A model generated the notes under the pieces. That model ran no database searches, had not been told where the DNA came from, and saw only the letters and a list, made by a program, of their open reading frames with translations. From Marinobacter gudaonensis (lineage in GTDB: Bacteria; Pseudomonadota; Gammaproteobacteria; Pseudomonadales; Oleiphilaceae): DNA of 64,000 bases. How positions within the stretch are numbered: the first letter of the stretch is position 1; each line of letters begins with the position of its first letter. This document shows, in pieces, positions 38,725 through 47,585 of the stretch. The position numbers and the translations under genes were made by a program. The stretch lies in contig NZ_FOYV01000001.1 of the NCBI RefSeq assembly GCF_900115175.1, positions 1,922,001 through 1,986,000 on the forward strand. The letters are read 5' to 3'.

Positions 38725-38954
38725 GTCAGGGATGACAGGGAAAAGGACGCCGCATCGGATGCTCCCCGGCACGGAGTGCAGGGAGAGGCAAGGACACAGG
38801 GACGCCTCGCTTAAGGGATAACTATTCGGATGGCCGGCTCGGAGGCTGGCACCAGGGAGTGGCATAGGGATCTGGCAACACGGCTGTTGCCCAATGCGCA
38901 AGGAGGCGCCGACCTGTTCCGAAAGGGCAACCTCGCGTTGCCCTTTATTTTTTT
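38725..38954 (+). ncRNA. csrB: CsrB/RsmZ-family CsrA-sequestering small RNA
   Basis: About 230 nt in a 426-bp region without a protein gene. I count 14 GGA motifs, many in the preferred AGGGA or CGGA setting and several in hairpin loops: GTCA-GGGA-TGAC at 38725-38736, GCATC-GGAT-GC, GCAC-GGA-GTGC, and CTCGGAGG. This is the architecture of RNAs that bind several CsrA/RsmA dimers and relieve translational repression. The 5' end GTCAGGGATGACAGGGA recalls E. coli CsrB. A -10 lies in place, a GacA box is upstream, and it ends in a terminator. A 126-codon open frame on the other strand covers it and looks spurious. CsrA and GacA/GacS are not in the window. Confidence 0.88.
38922..38954 (+). terminator. 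Terminator of the CsrB-type RNA
   Basis: AAAGGGCAAC (38922-38931) pairs with GTTGCCCTTT (38937-38946) around a 5-base loop, followed by A and seven T. A perfect 10-bp stem makes this a strong intrinsic terminator. On the other strand it could also stop the convergent methyltransferase gene, which ends 15 bases away. Confidence 0.93.
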
Positions 38955-38968
38955 CAATACTCCCGGGA

Positions 38969-39622
38969 TCACTCGCCAGCCAGGTAGATCCGCACCCGAT
39001 TGAACTCCTCGAATTCATGCAAGTCCGGCCAGGTCCTCGCCTCGATGGTTGTCTGCTTGCGGTAGCCGTCGTCACCAAGCACCTTCATTCTGGAGTCCGC
39101 CAGAAGAACCCGTCCCGCCGATTCACGAAACACCCCCAGCAGGGGCCGGTTCTCCGGGTCGTACAACACATCGGCAGCGGTCACGACATCCAGCCCGGCG
39201 GGTCGGTTATCCCAATCGTCACACAGGCCGATCTCAACACCATTGAGTTCCGCGTTCGCCCGGGCGGCGTCCAGGGCAGCCGGGTCGGTGTCGCAGGCAA
39301 TCGCCTGCCTGGCCCCGGCCAGGGCCGAGGCAACAGCCACAACGCCAGACCCCGAGCCGAAATCCAGTACCCGCTTGCCCGCCACCCAGTGCGGATTATC
39401 CAGGATCCACTGCGCCAATACCTGGCCACTGGCCCAGCAAAACGACCAGTACGCGGGCTCCGCCACCACCGCCTGGGCTTCTTCATGGGACAGCGGCCCC
39501 TCGAGCACTCCGGGGTCAAACAGGTACAGGGCAATCCGTGGGCAGCCGGCCGGGTGGGAGACAGCCACACGACCACGCGCGAGGGTCTGACGCAGATGGT
39601 GATTCAGGCGCTGTGTCCACAT
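38969..39622 (-). CDS. SAM-dependent methyltransferase (PrmA/ETFB-lysine methyltransferase-like)
   Basis: The 217 residues hold a Rossmann methyltransferase core: motif I VLDFGSGSGVVAVASALAGA, acidic end of the second strand CDTDPAALDAARANAELNG, and DVVTAADVLYDPENRPLL as the motif IV region. EPAYWSFCWASGQVLAQWIL upstream is typical of protein lysine methyltransferases such as ETFBKMT and nicotinamide N-methyltransferase-like proteins. The substrate is not readable; a protein substrate is the best guess. It diverges from mnmH. Confidence 0.75.
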   Translation of the reverse strand: MWTQRLNHHLRQTLARGRVAVSHPAGCPRIALYLFDPGVLEGPLSHEEAQAVVAEPAYWSFCWASGQVLAQWILDNPHWVAGKRVLDFGSGSGVVAVASALAGARQAIACDTDPAALDAARANAELNGVEIGLCDDWDNRPAGLDVVTAADVLYDPENRPLLGVFRESAGRVLLADSRMKVLGDDGYRKQTTIEARTWPDLHEFEEFNRVRIYLAGE

Positions 39623-39741
39623 GGTTGAAACTCCCGATTCCGGAAAGCCCGGTATTGTAGCTCACCCCGCCGGGTGTGAGCAGAATTGGCCGGTTTTCGC
39701 TATACTGCCCGCCTTCATTTGATAACCACCCAGACCCTGAC

Positions 39742-40845
39742 ATGGCAAGCAGACCCGACACCGACGACTACCTCGCCCTGTTCCTGAACGACACCCCCCT
39801 GCTGGACGTTCGGGCACCGGTGGAGTATTCCCGCGGCAGCTTTCCCAGCGCCACCAACGCGCCACTGATGAACGACGAAGAGCGCCATCGGGTCGGCATC
39901 TGCTACAAGGAAAAGGGCCAGGACAAAGCCATCGAGCTGGGGCACCAGCTGGTTTCCGGTGACATCAAGGCCCAGCGCATCGAAGCCTGGAAACGGTTTG
40001 TCGCTCAGCACCCCGACGGTTACCTGTTCTGTTTCCGGGGCGGCTTGAGGTCGCGGCTGACCCAGCAGTGGATCCGGGATGCCGGCATCAATTACCCGCT
40101 GGTCAAGGGCGGCTACAAGGCCCTGCGCCGCTTCCTGATTGACAGCCTTGAGGCCCGGATCGAATCCGGCAATTTCCGGATCGTCAGCGGCCGCACCGGC
40201 ACCGGCAAGACACGTGTTCTCAGACAACTCCCCAACCCGGTGGACCTGGAAGGCCTGGCCAATCACCGCGGATCCAGTTTCGGACGGCAGGTGACGCCAC
40301 AGCCCTCGCAGATCGACTTCGAGAACCGGTTGGCAGTCGCGATGCTCAAGGCGCACCACCTCGTGGGCGGCCCCATCTACCTGGAAGACGAAAGCCGTCT
40401 GGTCGGTCGCTGCGCCCTGCCCGAATCTCTGAGGGCGCGTATGGCCGCCTCACCCCTTATGATCCTGGAACAGCCAATGAAAGAGCGCGTGGCCATCATC
40501 CGAGAAGACTATGTGGAAGGCATGCTCGCGGATTACACCCAGCGCGACGGCCCGGAAGCCGGCTGGCTCAATTTCCGGGACTACCTGCTCAGCGCCCTGG
40601 ACCGGATTCGCAAACGCCTGGGTGGCGAACGCCACCGGCAGCTGCGGGCACTGATGGAGCAGGCCCTCGAGCAACAGCAGCTGGAAGGCCGGGTGCAGGG
40701 CCACGACGCCTGGATTGAAGCCCTTTTGCGGGATTATTACGATCCCATGTACGACTACCAGCTGAGCCAGAAAGAGGGTCGCATTCTTGTCCGCGGAGGC
40801 CCCCGGGCCCTTACGGACTGGGCCAACTCCGTTTCGGACACGTAG
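39742..40845 (+). CDS. mnmH: tRNA 2-selenouridine synthase MnmH (SelU/YbbB)
   Basis: Converts 2-thiouridine to 2-selenouridine at the wobble base of certain tRNAs using selenophosphate, through a geranylated intermediate. The 367 residues have an N-terminal rhodanese domain with the catalytic Cys in YLFCFRGGLRSR and a P-loop domain with SGRTGTGKTRVL. LEDESRLVGRCALPESL and EQPMKERVAIIREDYV are conserved family blocks. The ATG at 39742 (MASRPDTDDYL) is preferred to 39676 because it gives the family's N-terminus. The selenophosphate source SelD is not in the window. Confidence 0.93.
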   Translation: MASRPDTDDYLALFLNDTPLLDVRAPVEYSRGSFPSATNAPLMNDEERHRVGICYKEKGQDKAIELGHQLVSGDIKAQRIEAWKRFVAQHPDGYLFCFRGGLRSRLTQQWIRDAGINYPLVKGGYKALRRFLIDSLEARIESGNFRIVSGRTGTGKTRVLRQLPNPVDLEGLANHRGSSFGRQVTPQPSQIDFENRLAVAMLKAHHLVGGPIYLEDESRLVGRCALPESLRARMAASPLMILEQPMKERVAIIREDYVEGMLADYTQRDGPEAGWLNFRDYLLSALDRIRKRLGGERHRQLRALMEQALEQQQLEGRVQGHDAWIEALLRDYYDPMYDYQLSQKEGRILVRGGPRALTDWANSVSDT

Positions 40846-40986
40846 ACTTACGTGCCTAGAAAGGTCCTGAGTCAGACAGGGTTCACATTTGTCTGCTATA
40901 AAAAGTGGATGGCAAATCAGCTAGCTACAGAATCTTGTCGGTTTCTCGAACACGAATGAAAAACACCAATGAACAAGGAGTCCTCC

Positions 40987-41820
40987 ATGGAAAACCTTTT
41001 CGGCGCTGACGGCAGCGCCTCGGAACTCATGAACCAGGCCATGGCCCTGGTGATGACCTACGCCCCGAAGGTGGTGTTGGCGATTGTCACGCTGATCGTT
41101 GGTCTGTGGCTGATCAACCGCTTCGTGGGCGTACTGGACAACAAGCTCGGCAAGAAGGATCCGACGCTTAACAAGTTCCTGTGCGGCCTGATCGGCGCCA
41201 TTCTCAAGATCCTGCTGCTGATTTCCGTGGCCTCCATGGTTGGCATTGCCACCACTTCGTTCGTGGCCATCATCGGTGCCGCCGGCCTGGCTGTTGGCCT
41301 GGCGCTTCAGGGCAGCCTGGCCAACTTCGCCGGCGGTGTGCTGATCCTCATCTTCAAGCCGTTCAAGGTGGGCGACACCATTGAAGCCCAGGGATACCTG
41401 GGCGCCGTTCGCGAAATCACCATTCTCTATACCATTGTCGACACCTTCGATAACCGCCGCATCGTTATCCCCAACGGCAGCCTGTCCAATGCCACGCTGG
41501 TGAATGTCAGCTTCTACGACACCCGTCGTTGCGACATGACCTTTGGCATTTCCTACAGCGACGACATCGACAAGGCCCGCGCCGTGATCAAGCAGCTGCT
41601 GGATGAAGACGAGCGGGTCTTGCCAGAGCCGGCGCCGAGGATCTCGGTGGGCTCACTGGGTGACAATTCCGTGAACATCATCGTGCGCCCGTGGACCAAG
41701 ACCGACGATCTCTGGCCGGTCTACTGGGACATGCACGAGCGCGTCAAGAAAGCCTTCGACAAGGAAGACATCACCATTCCGTTCCCGCAGCGAGACGTGC
41801 ATCTCTACAAGCACGAGTGA
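40987..41820 (+). CDS. mscS: Small-conductance mechanosensitive channel MscS
   Basis: Inner-membrane tension-gated channel that protects against hypo-osmotic shock. The 277 residues match E. coli MscS (286): two membrane helices, then the pore helix TM3 with AAGLAVGLALQGSLANFAGGVLILIFKPF, then the beta domain (VGDTIEAQGYLGAVREITILYT, NRRIVIPNG) and the C-terminal alpha/beta vestibule ending FPQRDVHLYKHE. AAGGAG six bases before the ATG at 40987 decides the start over 40969. A possible promoter region with TATAAA occurs near 40897. Confidence 0.95.
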   Translation: MENLFGADGSASELMNQAMALVMTYAPKVVLAIVTLIVGLWLINRFVGVLDNKLGKKDPTLNKFLCGLIGAILKILLLISVASMVGIATTSFVAIIGAAGLAVGLALQGSLANFAGGVLILIFKPFKVGDTIEAQGYLGAVREITILYTIVDTFDNRRIVIPNGSLSNATLVNVSFYDTRRCDMTFGISYSDDIDKARAVIKQLLDEDERVLPEPAPRISVGSLGDNSVNIIVRPWTKTDDLWPVYWDMHERVKKAFDKEDITIPFPQRDVHLYKHE

Positions 41821-41886
41821 TCGGTTTCTCATTGATACATCCGGTTACTCGCAAACTGCGTAACGTCAACTAAGCTGAGCAGTAAT

Positions 41887-41908
41887 GGTGGGACGCCCGA
41901 GTCCCACC
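41887..41908 (+). terminator. Hairpin downstream of mscS
   Basis: GGTGGGAC (41887-41894) pairs with GTCCCACC (41901-41908) around a 6-base loop, in the 161-bp gap after mscS. No T run follows, so it is a candidate terminator or processing hairpin only. Confidence 0.45.
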
Positions 41909-41981
41909 AGCCCATCGGGGCCAGGCACCTGAAGCATCACAGGCTCCGGAACGCTGTCATTGCTGGTAGGAGGTTGTCACT

Positions 41982-42539
41982 ATGCCGGTACAGCAGTTGA
42001 AGGAATTCCTCGACGAAGCAGGCGTGGAGTACATGTGCCTGTCCCATCCCCCCGCGTTCACTGCCCAGGAACTGGCACACCATGTGAAAATCGCCGGCGA
42101 CCGCGTAGTGAAAACCGTGATCATAGAGCTCGATGGCAAGATGGCCATGCTGGTGATGCCCGCCACCTGGCGCATCCGCTGGGACAGACTCTCTCGTATA
42201 CTCGACACCGATTTCGTTGATCTGGCCGATGAGCAGGAATTCCAGGATCGCTTCCCGGACTGCGAAGTCGGGGCCATGCCCCCGTTCGGCAACCTCTTCG
42301 GCATGACGGTCTACTGTGCCGAAGTCCTGACGGAACAGCCAGAGCTGGCCTTCGCTGCCGGCAGTCACACCGAATCTGTGCACATGAAGACCAGTGACTT
42401 CCTGTCGCTGGTGCAGCCCATGGTACTCAACCAGGGTTTCACCAAACCCGGTGCCCAGAAGCCCGCATGGCTGGCCAAGGGGCGCCGGCAGCCGGAACAG
42501 GTGGCCAAGGAGCCGGTGTCCGGCGCAGCCGGTTACTGA
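41982..42539 (+). CDS. YbaK/EbsC-family aminoacyl-tRNA deacylase-like protein
   Basis: The 185 residues have the YbaK/ProX editing fold: LKEFLDEAGVEYMCLSHPPAFTAQELAHH, KTVIIELDGKMAMLVMPATWRI with the conserved Lys, and the glycine-rich GAMPPFGNLFGMTVY loop that binds the tRNA 3' end. Relatives remove mischarged amino acids such as Cys-tRNA(Pro) in the cytoplasm. The last 30 residues form a basic, Pro-rich tail not needed by the fold. Substrate not determinable. Confidence 0.8.
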   Translation: MPVQQLKEFLDEAGVEYMCLSHPPAFTAQELAHHVKIAGDRVVKTVIIELDGKMAMLVMPATWRIRWDRLSRILDTDFVDLADEQEFQDRFPDCEVGAMPPFGNLFGMTVYCAEVLTEQPELAFAAGSHTESVHMKTSDFLSLVQPMVLNQGFTKPGAQKPAWLAKGRRQPEQVAKEPVSGAAGY

Positions 42540-42549
42540 GTCCCGTTGA

Positions 42550-42566
42550 ACCGGCTTGAAGCCGGT
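42550..42566 (+). terminator. Hairpin downstream of the YbaK-family gene
   Basis: ACCGGC (42550-42555) and GCCGGT (42561-42566) around TTGAA, 10 bases after the stop, followed by CTCTTGTCT. The T content is modest, so terminator function is tentative. Confidence 0.45.
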
Positions 42567-42621
42567 CTCTTGTCTGGCCGCCGTCATCGCGTAAACTGGG
42601 CGCATCTGACAGGAAACCGAT

Positions 42622-43917
42622 ATGACTCAAGCCTTTGATATCGTGGTGGTCGGCGCCGGCATGGTCGGCGCTGCCCTGGCCACCGGTCTTGGCCAGGCCG
42701 GATTCAGTGTGGCCGTGGTGGACCGTGCACCGCCCCCCTCGTTCAATCCAGACGAACGCCCGGACATTCGGGTCTCAGCCCTCAGTGCCGGCAGTGAGCG
42801 TTACCTGGATACCCTCGGCGCCTGGCAAGCCATACGGCAGATGCGCGCCACCCCCTATCGACGGCTGGCGGTCTGGGACGAAACCCGTCATCCCCTGCAG
42901 ACCCTGATTCCCGGTCGCCTGGCCGAAGTGGCGTTCGATGCCTGCGAACTTGGCGCGCCGCATCTGGGACACATTGTCGAAAATTCCATTACCCAGCAGG
43001 CGCTGTGGCAGAGTGCAGAAGCGGAACCCTCGGTAACGCTTGTCCATGGCCAGGGCGTGGCTTCGCTGCAGCAGGACCAGCACTCGGCAACGGTCACCCT
43101 GGACGACGGCCAGACGCTGACCGCAGCCCTGATTATCGGCGCCGATGGCGCCCGCTCAAGGGTCCGGGAACTGGCAGGTATCGGCACCACCCGCAACCAG
43201 TACAGCCAGCAGGCCATGGTAATTTCGGTGCGCTATCAGGGATCAGTGGAAGACATCACCTGGCAGGGCTTCCTTCCCAGCGGGCCCAGAGCCTTCCTGC
43301 CCCTGCACACCGCCGGCGACAACCACCCGGGTGAAAGCTGGGCTTCGCTGGTCTGGTACGACGCACCGGATGAACTGGCCCGCCTGAAATCACTGGACAA
43401 CGCCGAGCTGATGGCGGAGATCCAGTCCGGTTTCCCGGCCGACTTGCCACCGCTCACGCACATCGACAGGAAGGCGTCCTTCCCCATTGCCCGCCAGCAT
43501 GCCAAACACTATTTCGCAGGCCGCGTGGTTCTGGCCGGCGATGCCGCGCACACCATCAATCCCCTGGCCGGCCAGGGGGTCAACCTGGGCTTCCAGGACG
43601 CCCAGTGCCTGCAGATGCTAATGCGTGAAGCCAAACGGGCCGGGGAGGACCTTTCCTCCGAACGCTGGCTGGCCCCCTACGAACAGCAGCGCCGCCCGGC
43701 CAACCACCGGATGATGATGACCATGGACCTGTTTTACCATCTGTTCAGCAACCGCATTCCGCCGGTGCACCTGCTGCGCAACCTGGGCCTCGGCGCCGCC
43801 CGCGCCCTGCCCTTCGCCCGCAACCGGGTGGCCCGGTACGCCATGGGCATCGACGACGAGCTGCCGGCCGTGATTCGGCAACTCGCCAGCCGGTTACCCG
43901 GCCTGGGCCAACTCTAA
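42622..43917 (+). CDS. UbiH/UbiF/Coq6-family FAD-dependent hydroxylase
   Basis: Flavoprotein monooxygenase of 431 residues that hydroxylates the ubiquinone ring. The FAD Rossmann motif VVVGAGMVGAALATGLGQAGF is at the N-terminus. The middle carries ADGARSRVRELAGI, and the second FAD block GDAAHTINPLAGQGVNLGFQDAQCL is close to the ubiH family signature. Which ring position it acts on (UbiH, UbiI or UbiF type) cannot be told from sequence alone. It could cooperate with UbiC and UbiA encoded at the start of the window, although the genes are 41 kb apart. hinT follows after 34 bases. Confidence 0.88.
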   Translation: MTQAFDIVVVGAGMVGAALATGLGQAGFSVAVVDRAPPPSFNPDERPDIRVSALSAGSERYLDTLGAWQAIRQMRATPYRRLAVWDETRHPLQTLIPGRLAEVAFDACELGAPHLGHIVENSITQQALWQSAEAEPSVTLVHGQGVASLQQDQHSATVTLDDGQTLTAALIIGADGARSRVRELAGIGTTRNQYSQQAMVISVRYQGSVEDITWQGFLPSGPRAFLPLHTAGDNHPGESWASLVWYDAPDELARLKSLDNAELMAEIQSGFPADLPPLTHIDRKASFPIARQHAKHYFAGRVVLAGDAAHTINPLAGQGVNLGFQDAQCLQMLMREAKRAGEDLSSERWLAPYEQQRRPANHRMMMTMDLFYHLFSNRIPPVHLLRNLGLGAARALPFARNRVARYAMGIDDELPAVIRQLASRLPGLGQL

Positions 43918-43951
43918 ACCCGAGAATCCGAACAAACACCAAGGAGCCCGT

Positions 43952-44317
43952 ATGTCAGAGACGATTTTCACCAAGATCATCAACCGGGAAATCCCCGCTG
44001 ACATCCTCTACGAGGACGACCTCAGCCTGGCGTTCAGCGACATCAACCCCCAGGCGCCGGTGCATTTCCTGGTCATCCCGAAGAAACCTATCGCCACCAT
44101 CAACGACATCACCGAAGATGACCGTGAACTGGTGGGGCACCTGTATGTGGTGGCGGCGAAGATTGCCAAAGAGCAGGGATTTGCCGACGACGGCTATCGA
44201 GTGGTCATGAATTGCGGCGAAAATTCGGGCCAGACGGTCTTCCACATCCACCTGCATGTACTGGCCGGCAAGCCCCTGGGATGGCCGCCTTATACCGATA
44301 AGATGAAGCAGGCCTGA
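43952..44317 (+). CDS. hinT: Histidine triad (HIT) nucleotide-binding protein HinT
   Basis: Purine nucleoside phosphoramidase of 121 residues. The opening ETIFTKIINREIPADILYEDD is characteristic, and the histidine triad NSGQTVFHIHLHVLAGK contains the HxHxH catalytic motif. Bases AGGAG lie 7 bases before the ATG. A 110-bp structured repeat starts 21 bases after the stop codon. Confidence 0.95.
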   Translation: MSETIFTKIINREIPADILYEDDLSLAFSDINPQAPVHFLVIPKKPIATINDITEDDRELVGHLYVVAAKIAKEQGFADDGYRVVMNCGENSGQTVFHIHLHVLAGKPLGWPPYTDKMKQA

Positions 44318-44337
44318 CTGTTTTAGCTTGGGAGGAG

Positions 44338-44447
44338 GGCCGACATGTGGTGGGGCTTTCCGGGACCCGCTCGAGCCGTCCCTGGTCGCTTGACTTTCGC
44401 CATCCATGGCGAAAGACAGTCCCGGAAAGCCCCACCACACGTCGGCC
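44338..44447 (+). repeat. Structured repeat, copy A, after hinT
   Basis: Exactly 110 bp. Arms 44338-44366 and 44419-44447 pair over 29 bp with one mismatch. Inside, 44394-44402 and 44407-44415 form a 9-bp hairpin with loop TCCA, followed by ACA and the right arm. Shared with copy B (read on the opposite strand) are CTTTCC at the inner end of the left arm, CGTCCCTG, GCTTG, GCCATCC-TGGC, ACAGTC and GGAAAG, while the arm sequences differ but remain complementary. It begins 21 bases after the hinT stop. No T run follows. Confidence 0.88.
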
Positions 44448-44526
44448 AGGCGAACTATTCAGTCAGGCAAACTCAGTAAAACCAAAGCTGACTGAAACTC
44501 CCTGAGAAGGATTCGCGGGTATGATC

Positions 44527-44636
44527 GGAGGGGCTGGTTCGGCCTTTCCAGACTGTCTGTGGCCAGGGATGGCCACAGCCAAGCCCTACAGGGACGTACT
44601 TGCGGGCGTGTCTGGAAAGGCCGAACCAGCCCCTCC
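44527..44636 (-). repeat. Structured repeat, copy B, after phoU
   Basis: Also exactly 110 bp. Arms 44527-44553 and 44610-44636 pair perfectly over 27 bp; hairpin 44557-44565 with 44570-44578 is 9 bp, with loop TCCC when read on the minus strand. On the minus strand it follows the phoU stop by 19 bases, in the same orientation as copy A after hinT. The segment before the hairpin is 31 bases here and 27 in copy A. The 79 bp between the copies contain nothing I recognise. Confidence 0.88.
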
Positions 44637-44655
44637 AGACACCCAAGTAAAACGC

Positions 44656-45378
44656 TCAACGGCCGACGACTTTCTCGGCTTCCTCCACCGGCGTATGCCG
44701 AACGTCCTCGCCTTTGACCATGAAGATCACGTTCTCGGCAATGTTGCAGGCGTGGTCGCCCACCCGCTCCAGGGCACGGAGCACCCACATCACCGACATG
44801 CATCGGGAGATGTTTCGGGTGTCTTCCATCATGAACGTCAGCAGGGTACGGGCCGCCGCCTGATACTCCTCGTCAACGCGCTTGTCTTCCTTCATGATCC
44901 GCAACGCTTGCTCGGAGTCCAGCCGGGCAAAGGCGTCCAGGGCGTCATGCAGCATACTCAGAACGTGGGTGCCAATGTGGCGAACCTCCACATAGCCTCG
45001 GGGCGCCTGGCCCTCTTCCTGCAGCTTGATGGCCAGCTTGGCGATTTTTTTGGCCTCGTCACCGACCCGCTCCAGGTCGGCCACCATCTTGATGACCGAG
45101 ATAACCAGACGCAGATCCCGCGCTGTCGGTTGGCGGCGGGCGATGATCAGTGTGGCTTCCTCGTCGATCTCGACTTCCATCTTGTCGACTTTCTTGTCGT
45201 TGGCGCGGATTTCGTCGGCCATGTGGCCGTCGCCATCAACCAGGGCCTGAATCGCGTTCTCAACCTGGGCTTCAACCATGCCGCCCATTTTCAGGAACTC
45301 GGTCTTGAGCGCCATGAGTTCATCATTGAACTTGTGGGAGATGTGATCTCCGTAAACGTCGTCCTTCTTCGTTGGCAT
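44656..45378 (-). CDS. phoU: Phosphate signalling protein PhoU
   Basis: Cytoplasmic adaptor between the PstSCAB transporter and PhoR that keeps the Pho regulon off when phosphate is plentiful. The 240 residues form two three-helix repeats with the metal-binding E/DxxxD motifs, for example VISVIKMVADLERVGDEAKKIAKLA and the later MSVMWVLRALERVGDHACNIAENVIFM. The ATG at 45378 with GGAGAA eight bases upstream is preferred over the TTG at 45393. It is the last gene of the pst operon. Confidence 0.95.
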   Translation of the reverse strand: MPTKKDDVYGDHISHKFNDELMALKTEFLKMGGMVEAQVENAIQALVDGDGHMADEIRANDKKVDKMEVEIDEEATLIIARRQPTARDLRLVISVIKMVADLERVGDEAKKIAKLAIKLQEEGQAPRGYVEVRHIGTHVLSMLHDALDAFARLDSEQALRIMKEDKRVDEEYQAAARTLLTFMMEDTRNISRCMSVMWVLRALERVGDHACNIAENVIFMVKGEDVRHTPVEEAEKVVGR

Positions 45379-45411
45379 ACTGTTCTTCTCCAAAATTCCT
45401 CGGGTCCGGAA

Positions 45412-46299
45412 TCAGCCGAAACGGCCAGTAATATAAGACTCGGTCAGTTGATGTTTCGGCGAGGTGAACACCTTGTTAGTCTCGTTCACTTCCACCAGGT
45501 GGCCAAGGTGGAAATAGGCCGTGCGGTGGGAAACCCGGGCCGCCTGCTGCATGGAGTGAGTCACAATCACGATGGTGTAGCTCTCGGACAGCTCGGCAAT
45601 CAGCTCTTCAATCTTCGCCGTGGCGATCGGGTCCAGGGCCGAGCAAGGCTCGTCCATCAGCACCACCTCAGGGCTCACCGCGATGGCGCGGGCAATGCAC
45701 AGGCGCTGCTGCTGGCCACCGGACATGCCGGTGGCGGTTGCATCCAGGCGGTCCTTGACCTCATCCCATAACCCGGCCTTGCGCAGGCTGTTCTCCACGA
45801 TTTCGTCCAGATCAGACTTGCGGTTCGCCAGGCCGTGAATACGGGGGCCGTAGGCCACGTTGTCATAGATCGATTTCGGGAACGGGTTCGGTTTCTGGAA
45901 CACCATGCCCACCCGGGCGCGGAGCTCCACTACATCCCGCTTGGGGTCGTAGATGTCGTGGTCGTCCAGTTGCAGGGAACCCTTAACCCGGCAGATATCG
46001 ATACTGTCGTTCATGCGGTTCAGACAACGCAGGAAGGTGGACTTGCCACAGCCGGAAGGCCCGATAAAGGCAATCACTTCGTTGCGACCGATGTCCAGGC
46101 TGATGTTCTTGATGGCGCGATCCTGGCCATAGAACACCTCGACATTCCGGAGCTTGAACTTCGGATCCTCAGAGAACGGCTGACCGACGGTTTTGCCTTC
46201 ATCAATCTTGGTCTCTGCAGGCCGTTCTTCCTGAACGGGAATGGTGCTTTCCTCCGGCTGCTCTGCCTCGCTGGTCACCGTTGTGTTGAGCGTATTCAT
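45412..46299 (-). CDS. pstB: Phosphate ABC transporter ATP-binding protein PstB
   Basis: ATPase of the high-affinity phosphate importer. The 295 residues carry Walker [13 protein letters not shown], signature [14 protein letters not shown], Walker [14 protein letters not shown] and the His-loop VTHSMQQA, with the PstB hallmark CLNRMND. An acidic N-terminal extension of about 45 residues ([21 protein letters not shown]) precedes the ATPase fold; E. coli PstB lacks it. AAGGAGG six bases before the ATG at 46299 decides the start. Confidence 0.96.
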   Translation of the reverse strand: MNTLNTTVTSEAEQPEESTIPVQEERPAETKIDEGKTVGQPFSEDPKFKLRNVEVFYGQDRAIKNISLDIGRNEVIAFIGPSGCGKSTFLRCLNRMNDSIDICRVKGSLQLDDHDIYDPKRDVVELRARVGMVFQKPNPFPKSIYDNVAYGPRIHGLANRKSDLDEIVENSLRKAGLWDEVKDRLDATATGMSGGQQQRLCIARAIAVSPEVVLMDEPCSALDPIATAKIEELIAELSESYTIVIVTHSMQQAARVSHRTAYFHLGHLVEVNETNKVFTSPKHQLTESYITGRFG

Positions 46300-46310
46300 A
46301 GACATCCTCC

Positions 46311-47585
46311 TTACCACCGGCGCTCGAGTCGCTTGCGCAGCCAGATGGCCAATGCATTCATACCAATCAGGAAGGTCAGGAGCACCATAATGGCCGCTGA
46401 CGCGCGTTCAATAAAAGCCAGTTCCGGACTGCCCGCCCACAGGAAGACCTGAACCGGAAGTACCGTTGCCGAATCAAAGAATCCGTCCGGCACGTCCACA
46501 ATGAAGGCCACCATGCCGATCAGCAGCAGCGGCGCGGTCTCGCCCAGGGCCTGAGCCATGCCGATGATGGAGCCGGTCAGCATGCCCGGCATGGCCAGCG
46601 GCAGTACGTGGTGCAGCACCACCTGCATCTTGGAGGCGCCAATGCCCTCGGCCGCTTCCCGGATGGAGGGCGGCACGCTCTTGATGGCGGCGCGGCTTGA
46701 GATGATGATGGTGGGCAGCGTCATCAGGGTCAGTACCAGGCCGCCGACGACGGGAACCGAGCGCGGCATGCCGAACAGGTTGATAAACACCGCAAGACCC
46801 AGAAGACCGAAGATGATCGACGGCACCGCCGCCAGGTTGTTGATATTGACCTCGATAAAGTCGGTCAGCTTGTTCTGGGGCGCGAATTCCTCCAGGTAGA
46901 TTGCAGCCGCGACGCCAATCGGAAACGATAGCGCCAGGGTCACGACCATGGTCAGCAATGAGCCCACCACGGCACCCAGAATCCCGGCGCGGGATGGATC
47001 CCTTGAGTCCCCGCCGCTGAAGAACACGTCATTGAACGAAGTATCAATCACGCCCCTCTCATACAGCTGATCCACCCAGGCCTGCTGCTGTTCATTGAGT
47101 TTGATGGAGTAGGCCTCATCGCCGGCGTGTTTCACGTAGACATCCACGTCGGTATGGGCGAGGAAGGTCATGGTCTGCGTGGTGTTGAGCAGATCCGGAT
47201 TGTTCTTGAGAGCTTCCCGCAGCTGATTGCCCGCGTAGGGGTTGATGAGGTCGCGCACATCGTCCCGATCAGACGGGCCGGCGTCGGGAATTTCCTGCAT
47301 CAGGGCCCGCACCAGGGGCTCCACGAAATCCGCCATTTTCATCTGACGCGCATCCGAGGCATCGTCCAGATACATGGCCTCACCGTCGATGTTCACATCA
47401 AGGGTAATGGTGGTCTTCACAAAGGCTGTGTGACCCTTGCCGATAATGTCGGCAAACAGGATCACCAGGGCGCCCAGGGCAATGGCGATGGCTGCCATGC
47501 CGTAGGCGCGGAAACGGCGCTCCTTGCGGTAGCGACGCTTGAGCGACTGGCGGACGATCTCCGCCTGGGTACGTTGATCAGTCAT
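46311..47585 (-). CDS. pstA: Phosphate ABC transporter permease PstA, long form
   Basis: Inner-membrane permease. The 424 residues exceed the E. coli length (296) because an N-terminal helix is followed by a periplasmic insert of about 150 residues (roughly 50-205, DUF3333 type), which includes [16 protein letters not shown]. The permease core then follows ([53 protein letters not shown] as ATPase-contact loop). The start at 47585 overlaps the pstC stop in ATGACTGA; a TTG at 47609 is less likely. pstB follows after 11 bases. Confidence 0.93.
   Translation of the reverse strand: MTDQRTQAEIVRQSLKRRYRKERRFRAYGMAAIAIALGALVILFADIIGKGHTAFVKTTITLDVNIDGEAMYLDDASDARQMKMADFVEPLVRALMQEIPDAGPSDRDDVRDLINPYAGNQLREALKNNPDLLNTTQTMTFLAHTDVDVYVKHAGDEAYSIKLNEQQQAWVDQLYERGVIDTSFNDVFFSGGDSRDPSRAGILGAVVGSLLTMVVTLALSFPIGVAAAIYLEEFAPQNKLTDFIEVNINNLAAVPSIIFGLLGLAVFINLFGMPRSVPVVGGLVLTLMTLPTIIISSRAAIKSVPPSIREAAEGIGASKMQVVLHHVLPLAMPGMLTGSIIGMAQALGETAPLLLIGMVAFIVDVPDGFFDSATVLPVQVFLWAGSPELAFIERASAAIMVLLTFLIGMNALAIWLRKRLERRW

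Noticed and set aside
38698..39078. A 126-codon minus-strand frame across the CsrB-type RNA
   Set aside because: It covers a GGA-rich structured RNA with its own promoter and terminator and overlaps the methyltransferase gene; no recognisable protein features.
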